A DNA stretch of 6,377 bases from Bacteroidales bacterium (lineage in GTDB: Bacteria; Bacteroidota; Bacteroidia; Bacteroidales; Bacteroidaceae). The stretch covers positions 1-6,377 of the forward strand of contig SFFY01000076.1 of NCBI GenBank assembly GCA_004556745.1. Direction: 5' to 3'. Each line of letters opens with the position of its first letter. Positions within the stretch are counted from its first letter, which is position 1. A model generated the notes under the pieces. The model was not told where the DNA came from. It was given only the letters and a program-made list of their open reading frames with translations, and ran no database searches. This document shows positions 1 to 4,898 of the stretch, one piece after another. The translations under genes were made by a program, and so were the position numbers.

Positions 1-1
1 G

Positions 2-706
2 TGCATCGAGTACGGGGTTGAGAAGATGGTGATGGTGAGCACGGACAAGGCGGTGAACCCGACGAACATCATGGGCTGCACCAAGCGCCTTGCGGAGATA
101 TATGTCCAGAGCCTCGGCCTGGCTATTGAGCAGGGCCATAAAGAAGGCAAGACAAAGTTCGTCACCACGCGTTTCGGCAACGTACTGGGTTCCAACGGTT
201 CGGTGATCCCGCGCTTCCGCGAGCAGATTGCCAAGGGCGGCCCGGTGACGGTGACGCACCCCGACATCACGCGCTTCTTCATGACGATTCCCGAGGCCTG
301 CCGCCTGGTGATGGAGGCCGCCGCGATGTCGGAGGGCAACCAGATATTTGTGTTCGACATGGGCGCGAGCGTGAAGATATCGCACCTTGCCGAGCGGATG
401 ATAGAATTGGCGGGCTTCGTCCCGGGCAGGGACATCAAAATCGAGTACACGGGTCTGCGCCCGGGCGAGAAGCTCTACGAGGAGGTGCTTTCCAATGCGG
501 AGAACACGCTTCCGACGCATCACGACCGCATCCGCGTGGCCAAGGTGCGGGAGTACGCCTACGCCGATGCCCTTGCCGCCGCAGAGAAGCTTGAGGACCT
601 GAGCCGCGAGGTGAAAATCCCCGAGATGGTTGTGTTCATGAAGCAGACCGTACCCGAGTTCAAGTCCAAAAACTCCGTCTACGAAAAATACGATAAGAAG
701 GAATAA
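2..706 (+). CDS. FlaA1/WbpM/CapD-like nucleotide-sugar 4,6-dehydratase, C-terminal part (5' partial)
   Basis: The last 234 residues of an extended SDR enzyme; the frame is open through the left edge, so the true start lies upstream. The visible part carries VSTDKAVNP followed by MGCTK, giving the Ser-Met-Lys form of the SDR catalytic triad (visible S13, M24, K28) in which Met replaces the usual Tyr. This is typical of the FlaA1/WbpM/PglF dehydratases. It also has RFGNVLGSNGSVIP, GGPVTVTHPDITRFFM and GLRPGEKLYEE, all hallmarks of this family's C-terminal half. Family members remove water from UDP-GlcNAc to give a 4-keto-6-deoxy sugar. Long members (about 600 residues or more) have N-terminal membrane helices, but that region is outside the window, so the membrane-bound form is inferred. 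It is 37 bases upstream of fnlA. Its Thr, Pro and Ala codons favour ACG/CCG/GCG, whereas the next genes favour C-ending codons, hinting at a separate origin. The exact sugar product cannot be told from the sequence. Confidence 0.9.
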   Translation, partial: CIEYGVEKMVMVSTDKAVNPTNIMGCTKRLAEIYVQSLGLAIEQGHKEGKTKFVTTRFGNVLGSNGSVIPRFREQIAKGGPVTVTHPDITRFFMTIPEACRLVMEAAAMSEGNQIFVFDMGASVKISHLAERMIELAGFVPGRDIKIEYTGLRPGEKLYEEVLSNAENTLPTHHDRIRVAKVREYAYADALAAAEKLEDLSREVKIPEMVVFMKQTVPEFKSKNSVYEKYDKKE

Positions 707-743
707 CCGCGCATACATACATATATAATTATAATATACAGCC

Positions 744-1793
744 ATGAGCATTTTCAAAGACAAGACCTTGATGATCACCGGCGGTACCGGTTCGTTTGGT
801 AACGCCGTCCTCAACCGCTTCCTGCGTACCGACATCGGCGAGATACGCATCTTCTCGCGCGATGAGAAAAAGCAGGACGACATGCGCCACGAGTACCAGG
901 CAAAATACCCCGACGTGGCACACAAGATAAAATTCTACATCGGCGACGTGCGCAGCCTGCAGTCCTGCAAAGGTGCCATGCCCGGCGTGGACTACATCTT
1001 CCACGCTGCCGCCCTGAAGCAGGTACCCTCCTGCGAGTTCTTCCCGATGGAGGCCGTGAAGACCAACGTGATAGGCACTGACAACGTGCTGACCGCCGCC
1101 ATCGAGGCCGGTGTGCAGGCTGTCATCTGCCTCTCCACCGACAAGGCCGCCTATCCCATCAACGCCATGGGCATCACCAAGGCCATCGAAGAGAAAATCG
1201 CCGTGGCCAAGAGCCGCTACTCCGGCGGTACGAAAATCTGCTGCACGCGCTACGGCAACGTGATGTGCAGCCGCGGTTCCGTAATCCCCCTGTGGATTGA
1301 CCAGATCCGCAACGGCAATCCCATCACCCTGACCGAGCCCACGATGACCCGCTTCATCATGTCGCTCGAGGAGGCCGTCGACCTCGTCCTCTTCGCCTTC
1401 GAACACGGTCAGAACGGCGATATCCTCGTTCAGAAAGCCCCCGCCTGCACCATCCAGACGCAGGCCGAGGCCGTGTGCGAACTGTTTGGCGGCAAGAAGG
1501 AAGACATCAAGGTGATCGGCATTCGCCATGGCGAGAAACTCTACGAAACCTTGCTCACCAACGAGGAATGTGCCAAGGCAGAGGATCTTGGCGACTTCTA
1601 CCGCGTGCCTGCCGACAACCGCGGTCTGAACTACGACAAGTATTTCAAGGAAGGCGAAACGGATCGCAACACCCTCACCGAGTTCAATTCCAACAACACG
1701 CGCATGCTCACGGTCGAAGAGACCAAGGCCAAGATAGCCGCCCTCGAATATATCCAGAAGGAACTGACGGGCGAGGGAAATTTCGTGCAATGA
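744..1793 (+). CDS. fnlA: UDP-GlcNAc 4,6-dehydratase (5-inverting), CapE/WbjB/FnlA type
   Basis: 349 residues, close to the usual length of this short, soluble SDR family. The N-terminus has the NAD(P)-binding motif TGGTGSFG (residues 12-19). The catalytic segment is STDKAAYPINAMGITK (131-146), again an SMK rather than SYK triad (S131, M142, K146). TRYGNVMCSRGSVIP and RHGEKLYETL follow as in CapE. By family knowledge it makes UDP-2-acetamido-2,6-dideoxy-L-arabino-hexos-4-ulose, the first step to UDP-L-FucNAc in the cytoplasm. The pathway call rests on co-location with FnlB- and FnlC-like genes. The start at 744 is chosen because the Rossmann motif begins about ten residues in. The 37-base leader is very A/T-rich with no clear Shine-Dalgarno, as is usual in Bacteroidetes. 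The TGA stop is at 1791-1793. A related dehydratase such as PseB is possible from the fold alone, but the neighbours argue for FnlA. Confidence 0.93.
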   Translation: MSIFKDKTLMITGGTGSFGNAVLNRFLRTDIGEIRIFSRDEKKQDDMRHEYQAKYPDVAHKIKFYIGDVRSLQSCKGAMPGVDYIFHAAALKQVPSCEFFPMEAVKTNVIGTDNVLTAAIEAGVQAVICLSTDKAAYPINAMGITKAIEEKIAVAKSRYSGGTKICCTRYGNVMCSRGSVIPLWIDQIRNGNPITLTEPTMTRFIMSLEEAVDLVLFAFEHGQNGDILVQKAPACTIQTQAEAVCELFGGKKEDIKVIGIRHGEKLYETLLTNEECAKAEDLGDFYRVPADNRGLNYDKYFKEGETDRNTLTEFNSNNTRMLTVEETKAKIAALEYIQKELTGEGNFVQ

Positions 1794-1797
1794 TAGG

Positions 1798-1811
1798 CCG
1801 TTGGCTGAATT
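1798..1811 (+). repeat. 14-base repeat CCGTTGGYTGAATT, copy 1
   Basis: CCGTTGGCTGAATT lies just after the fnlA stop. It matches 13 of 14 bases of CCGTTGGTTGAATT at 3554-3567, in the gap after fnlB. Related TTGAAT-core pieces occur at 3474-3481 (same strand) and 3527-3534 (opposite strand). The function is unknown; it may be a small dispersed intergenic element or leftover shared intergenic sequence. Confidence 0.4.
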
Positions 1812-1831
1812 AACTGCACGATAGATATTTG
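1801..1831 (+). promoter_or_regulatory. Possible internal promoter before wbuC
   Basis: TTG at 1801-1803 is followed after 20 bases by GATATTTG (1824-1831). This is one base from the Bacteroidetes -7 form TAnnTTTG, and the spacing is right. Transcription would begin shortly before the wbuC ATG at 1855. The match is imperfect, and read-through from fnlA is equally plausible across this 61-base gap. Confidence 0.3.
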
Positions 1832-1854
1832 TCATAAAACAAAGCAAATCCGTT

Positions 1855-2244
1855 ATGAAACTCGATACCGCCCTTTACGCCCGCCTGCTCCGCGAGGCTG
1901 CAGATAATCCCCGCCTGCGCCAGGCCACCGACCTGCGCACCTCCCCCGCCGACCAGAGCCAGCGCATGCTCAACGCCCTGCTGCCCGGCACCGCGGTGCC
2001 CGTGCACCGCCACCCGCACTCCGCCGAGACCGCCGTGGTGCTCAGCGGCTGCCTGGACGAAATCTATTTCGACGATAAGGGGCGGGAGACCGCCCGCTTC
2101 ACGCTCCGCGCCGGCGAGGGGCTGCAAATCCCCCTCGGGCAGTTCCACACCGTGGAGGTGAAAGAGCCCACGATATTGTTCGAATCCAAGGACGGCGCGT
2201 ATGCTCCCGCCGCCCCCGAAGACATAATAGAAAAGCAACCATGA
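1855..2244 (+). CDS. wbuC: WbuC-family cupin metalloprotein
   Basis: 129 residues forming one cupin barrel. Both cupin motifs are textbook. Motif 1 is G45-x5-H51-x-H53-x4-E58-x6-G65. Motif 2 is G87-x5-P93-x-G95-x2-H98. H51, H53, E58 and H98 are therefore the likely metal ligands. The order and wording (NALLPGT, HRHPHSAET, FDDKG, IPLGQFHTV, FESKDGAY) fit the WbuC family, named from E. coli O-antigen loci that also make L-FucNAc. The biochemical role of WbuC is not established to my knowledge; a sugar-related isomerase or binding role is only a guess. There is no signal peptide, so it is probably cytoplasmic. It lies 61 bases after fnlA and its stop overlaps the fnlB start by ATGA. The placement inside the fnl trio, rather than after it, is unusual compared with E. 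coli O26-type loci. Confidence 0.88.
   Translation: MKLDTALYARLLREAADNPRLRQATDLRTSPADQSQRMLNALLPGTAVPVHRHPHSAETAVVLSGCLDEIYFDDKGRETARFTLRAGEGLQIPLGQFHTVEVKEPTILFESKDGAYAPAAPEDIIEKQP
2241..2244 (+). promoter_or_regulatory. ATGA stop/start overlap coupling wbuC to fnlB
   Basis: The fnlB ATG (2241-2243) overlaps the wbuC TGA (2242-2244). A short A/G-rich run (AGAAAAG) sits just upstream, inside the wbuC end. Translational coupling is the likely consequence, so the two proteins should be made together. Confidence 0.7.
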
Positions 2245-3461
2245 AAATCCTCGTCACGGGAGCCAAGGGGTTCGTAGGCCGCAACCTCTGCTCCCAACTG
2301 AAGAATATAAGGGACGGCAAGGCGCGCTGGTACGGCGGCCTCTCCGTTTCCGAAGTCTATGAATACGATATAGACACCCCCGCCGCCGACCTCGACCGCT
2401 GGTGCGCGGAGGCCGATTTCGTGTTCAACCTCGCCGGGGTGAACCGACCGCAGACGCAGGAAGAGTTCATGCAGGGCAACTTCGGCTTCGCCTCCGTCCT
2501 GCTCGACACCCTCCGCAAGCACGGCAACCGCTGCCCCGTGATGCTCTCCTCGTCCGTCCAGGCCTCCCTCGCCGGCCGCTTCGGCAACAGCGAGTACGGC
2601 CGCAGCAAGAAGGCGGGCGAAGAGCTGTTCTTCTCCTATGGGGAGGAAACCGGCGCGAAAGTGCTCGTCTATCGCTTCCCCAACCTCTTCGGCAAGTGGT
2701 GCCGCCCCAACTACAACTCCGCCATCGCCACCTTCTGCCACAACATCGCGCACGGCCTGCCCATACAGGTCAACGACCGCAGCGTGGAGATGGAACTGCT
2801 CTACATCGACGACCTCGTGGACGAGATGATTGGCGCATTGGCGGGCAACGAGCACCGCTGCGAGTTTGAGGGAGTAGAGACCGTCCCTGCCGAAAGCGGG
2901 CGTTACTGCTTTGTGCCAGTAACCCACAGGACAACCCTCGGCGAAATCGTTGACATCATCAACGGGTGCGCCACGGCTGCCGCCAACAAGGATGGTATCA
3001 ACATGATAGAACTCCCCCTGGGGTCACTCCGCTATAAGCTGATGACCACCTATCTCAGCTATCTCCCCAAGGAAAAGGCGATATACGATTTGAAGATGAA
3101 CACCGATGCGCGAGGTTCATTCACGGAACTCTTGCACACGCTCGGCTGCGGGCAGGTGAGCGTCAACATCTCCAAGCCCGGCGTGACGAAGGGCGAGCAT
3201 TGGCACCACAGCAAGTGGGAAACCTTTATCGTGGTATCAGGCCATGGCCTTATCCGGCTGCGCAAGGAAGGCACAGGCGAAATCTGGGACTACGAGGTGA
3301 GCGGCGACAAAATCCAGGCCGTGCAGATGCTCCCCGGCTATACCCACAACATCATCAACCTCTCCGAAACGGACGACCTCGTCACCGTGATGTATTGCAA
3401 CGAACGCTTCAACCCCAATCGCCCGGATACCTATTTCGATCCCGTGGAAGAGCAAAAGTAG
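2241..3461 (+). CDS. fnlB: UDP-L-FucNAc pathway bifunctional 3-epimerase/4-reductase, CapF/WbjC/FnlB type
   Basis: 406 residues in two domains, as in S. aureus CapF (about 370). Residues 1 to about 270 form an extended SDR: dinucleotide motif TGAKGFVG (6-13), FNLAGVNRP (62-70), and a regular YxxxK pair Y119/K123 within NSEYGRSKKAGE. The stretch YRFPNLFGKWCRPNYNSAIATFCHNIA is highly characteristic of CapF. Residues about 285-400 form a cupin: RGSFTELLHT, QVSVNISKPGVTKGEHWHH, SKWETF and GYTHNI, with H320, H322 or H323, E327 and H369 as likely metal ligands. From work on the family, the cupin epimerises C3 of the 4-keto sugar and the SDR reduces C4 with NADPH, giving UDP-2-acetamido-2,6-dideoxy-L-talose. 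It overlaps wbuC by four bases and ends with TAG. Its usual partner fnlC is separated from it by 1437 bases holding the fic gene. Confidence 0.95.
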   Translation: MKILVTGAKGFVGRNLCSQLKNIRDGKARWYGGLSVSEVYEYDIDTPAADLDRWCAEADFVFNLAGVNRPQTQEEFMQGNFGFASVLLDTLRKHGNRCPVMLSSSVQASLAGRFGNSEYGRSKKAGEELFFSYGEETGAKVLVYRFPNLFGKWCRPNYNSAIATFCHNIAHGLPIQVNDRSVEMELLYIDDLVDEMIGALAGNEHRCEFEGVETVPAESGRYCFVPVTHRTTLGEIVDIINGCATAAANKDGINMIELPLGSLRYKLMTTYLSYLPKEKAIYDLKMNTDARGSFTELLHTLGCGQVSVNISKPGVTKGEHWHHSKWETFIVVSGHGLIRLRKEGTGEIWDYEVSGDKIQAVQMLPGYTHNIINLSETDDLVTVMYCNERFNPNRPDTYFDPVEEQK

Positions 3462-3526
3462 CGTATGCGCGCCAGTTGAATTCGCGAAAATCCGAGCGAT
3501 TCGTGGGCCATTAAAATTTGCAGTAC

Positions 3527-3566
3527 ATTCAACTAACAGATTATTACATTAACCCGTTGGTTGAAT
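3527..3566. repeat. Inverted repeat, 11-base arms with 18-base loop
   Basis: ATTCAACTAAC (3527-3537) pairs with GTTGGTTGAAT (3556-3566): ten Watson-Crick pairs and one G-U if transcribed. The right arm is part of the CCGTTGGYTGAATT repeat, also found after fnlA. It could be an RNA hairpin that slows transcription past fnlB or protects its 3' end. No T run follows. Confidence 0.5.
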
Positions 3567-3567
3567 T
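3554..3567 (+). repeat. 14-base repeat CCGTTGGYTGAATT, copy 2
   Basis: CCGTTGGTTGAATT differs by one base from the copy after fnlA (1798-1811). It is embedded in the right arm of the inverted repeat at 3527-3566. The function is unknown. Confidence 0.4.
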
Positions 3568-3590
3568 CGGAATTAATAATAAAGGTAATA

Positions 3591-3607
3591 ACTGCCTGGA
3601 AGGCAGT
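3591..3607 (+). repeat. Short perfect hairpin ACTGCCT-GGA-AGGCAGT
   Basis: Seven-base perfect arms (3591-3597 and 3601-3607) around a three-base loop. It is too short and lacks a following T run, so it is not a clear terminator. It sits between fnlB and the fic promoter region. Confidence 0.45.
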
Positions 3608-3663
3608 ACGGAGCCACAAAAATGCCAGATGAAATAGCACAAGAATAACGAATAATGCCCATA

Positions 3664-3686
3664 AAAGGTTATCGGAATATACCTTT
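3664..3686. promoter_or_regulatory. Operator-like inverted repeat O1, AAAGGT-N11-ACCTTT
   Basis: AAAGGT at 3664-3669 and ACCTTT at 3681-3686 are perfect inverted arms. One more A/T pair extends them (3663 and 3687). The centre is 3675. The same arms with the same 11-base spacer recur at 3740-3762, exactly 76 bases downstream. The two 24-base copies agree at about 19 positions. It lies upstream of the likely fic promoter, as expected of a distal operator. The protein that binds is unknown; the Fic protein's own winged helix is a candidate. Confidence 0.55.
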
Positions 3687-3723
3687 TTATGTGTTATATT
3701 GCTATTGTTTGATGAGAATTATG

Positions 3724-3731
3724 TAGTTTTG
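3724..3731 (+). promoter_or_regulatory. Likely -7 element of the fic promoter (TAGTTTTG)
   Basis: An exact match to the Bacteroidetes TAnnTTTG -7 element, 60 bases before the fic start. The -33 partner is less clear: TTG at 3699-3701 lies 22 bases upstream, a little long, and TTG at 3705-3707 lies 16 bases upstream, a little short. It falls between the two AAAGGT-N11-ACCTTT copies, so transcription would start just before or at the downstream one. It would give fic its own promoter independent of the capsule operon, and could also feed fnlC. Confidence 0.5.
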
Positions 3732-3739
3732 CGCCAGAT

Positions 3740-3762
3740 AAAGGTTGATGGTATAAACCTTT
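3740..3762. promoter_or_regulatory. Operator-like inverted repeat O2, AAAGGT-N11-ACCTTT
   Basis: AAAGGT at 3740-3745 and ACCTTT at 3757-3762, extended inward by a T/A pair (3746/3756). The spacer is identical in length to O1. It begins nine bases after the TAnnTTTG element, so a bound protein would sit on the start site. It ends 29 bases before the fic ATG. Confidence 0.55.
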
Positions 3763-3791
3763 TAGTGTAAATTCTCGCAAAAACCGCATAT

Positions 3792-4859
3792 ATGAAGAGC
3801 ATAGAAGGCGTTATGAACGAATGGAACGCTTTGCAGCCCTTGTCTGATAGAGACAGAGAGATGCTTAGCCGTCGCTTCACAATTGATTTCAACTATAATA
3901 GTAACCACATAGAGGGTAATACGTTGACTTATGGACAGACAGAGATATTACTCCTGTTCGGAAAGATAGTTGGCGAGGCTGATGTTCGTGATGTTCACGA
4001 AATGACGGCCAGCAATGTCGGTCTCAAAATGATGAAAGAGGAAGCATTGCTTAAAGAGACACCCTTGACACAGCATTTTATACGAACGTTGCATAAAACC
4101 CTCTTGCGAGAGGATTACACAGTATATCGCACTCTGCCCGGAGGTGTTCAGACAAGTTACGTTATTCATGCGGGGCAATACAAAACGCGCCCAAATTCTG
4201 TCATCACACGTTATGGCGACCGCTTCGAGTATGCTACGCCCGAAGAGACTCCAGCTTTAATGAGCGATTTGGTAGATTGGTACAACGAGGCCGAAAGATC
4301 GGGGAAATTCACGCCAATAGAATTAGCTGCCATATTCCACTATCGTTACATCCGTATTCACCCATTCGAAGACGGCAACGGACGGATTGCCCGTTTGATG
4401 GTCAACTACATTCTCACTCGCCACGATTATCCTATGATAGTGGTGCGTAGTCGTAAAAAGAAACAATATATCGAAGCATTGCATCGTACAGACCTTAAGG
4501 TCGGCGCTGCCCCTTCACTTGGCGCACGTGCCTCAAAACGTGACATTCAGCAGTTTCTTACTTATTTTACAAACCTCTTTATCGACGAGGTGTCATATTA
4601 CATACAGTTCCTGACTGAACGCGGGGATAATGTATGGTGGTTTGATGGTGAACGAGTGAAATTCCGTAGTGCCACTACCAGTATAATGCTGAATCGCATG
4701 TATGAGCAGCCGAATAGTACCATTCCGCAACTGGCAGAGGCAGCCGGCATCAGTCTTACAGCAGTTAATAAGCAGTTGCGACTCCTTACAGAGAAGGGAT
4801 ATATTACTCGTACAGAGAAAGATAATTCTTGGAGACTAATAATCACGCCATCAGTATAA
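3792..4859 (+). CDS. Fic-family AMP-transferase-like protein, class II, with C-terminal winged helix
   Basis: 355 residues. The Fic core (about 90-265) carries the complete active-site motif HPFEDGNGR (190-198), with catalytic H190, acidic E193/D194 and R198. These enzymes usually move AMP from ATP onto a hydroxyl of a target protein. An N-terminal S-x-x-x-E-G motif (S37 to G42, in NYNSNHIEGNTL) matches the class II inhibitory helix whose Glu blocks ATP, so the enzyme is probably self-restrained. Residues about 305-350 (STIPQLAEAAGISLTAVNKQLRLLTEKGYITR) read as a winged helix-turn-helix, suggesting DNA binding. No signal peptide or membrane segment is seen. Start 3792 is the first ATG in frame; M8 (3813) is an alternative. 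The gene is much richer in A/T than its neighbours and splits fnlB from fnlC, so horizontal arrival is likely. The upstream twin inverted repeats suggest autoregulation. The target protein is unknown. No antitoxin gene accompanies it, in keeping with built-in inhibition. Confidence 0.92.
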   Translation: MKSIEGVMNEWNALQPLSDRDREMLSRRFTIDFNYNSNHIEGNTLTYGQTEILLLFGKIVGEADVRDVHEMTASNVGLKMMKEEALLKETPLTQHFIRTLHKTLLREDYTVYRTLPGGVQTSYVIHAGQYKTRPNSVITRYGDRFEYATPEETPALMSDLVDWYNEAERSGKFTPIELAAIFHYRYIRIHPFEDGNGRIARLMVNYILTRHDYPMIVVRSRKKKQYIEALHRTDLKVGAAPSLGARASKRDIQQFLTYFTNLFIDEVSYYIQFLTERGDNVWWFDGERVKFRSATTSIMLNRMYEQPNSTIPQLAEAAGISLTAVNKQLRLLTEKGYITRTEKDNSWRLIITPSV

Positions 4860-4898
4860 AACACTAATCAGTCAATACATTAAAGGGTTAAATCAATT

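Larger units (their letters stand above)
3462..3791 (+). other. 330-base non-coding region between fnlB and fic
   Basis: No supportable gene lies here. The first part (to about 3515) keeps a fairly high G+C content; the rest turns strongly A/T-rich (15/60 G+C in 3661-3720). In order it holds: a bulged hairpin with arms 3478-3485 and 3496-3502; a hairpin at 3527-3566; a perfect short hairpin at 3591-3607; the inverted repeat at 3664-3686; a TAnnTTTG element at 3724-3731; and a second inverted repeat at 3740-3762. No hairpin is followed by a long T run, so I see no convincing intrinsic terminator, although TTTTT at 3684-3688 follows the AAAGGT dyad. The composition break suggests a boundary between native operon sequence and an inserted fic cassette. 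Confidence 0.75.

Noticed and set aside
729..1847. A 372-codon open frame on the minus strand opposite fnlA
   Set aside because: It mirrors fnlA codons with G/C third positions, which remove antisense stops. Its translation is low-complexity and matches no family, while fnlA is unmistakable.
2064..2927. A 287-codon open frame on the minus strand across wbuC and fnlB
   Set aside because: It is antisense to two clear genes and crosses their junction. The Ala/Gly/Val-rich translation is typical of a shadow frame.
3515..3637. A 40-codon open stretch in the fnlB-fic gap, ending at TAG 3635-3637
   Set aside because: It reads somewhat protein-like but has no start codon except a Met two codons from the end, and I recognise no family. 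It could be a gene remnant but is not supportable.
3663..3688. Possible intrinsic terminator for fnlB (AAAAGGT...ACCTTTT plus T run)
   Set aside because: The stem is A/T-rich and weak. The same arms and spacing recur at 3740-3762, where no terminator is needed, so an operator explains both copies better.
3462..3791. Insertion sequence, integrase, tRNA or CRISPR around the fic cassette
   Set aside because: No transposase or integrase frame, no cloverleaf and no regularly spaced repeats could be found. Only short inverted and direct repeats are present.
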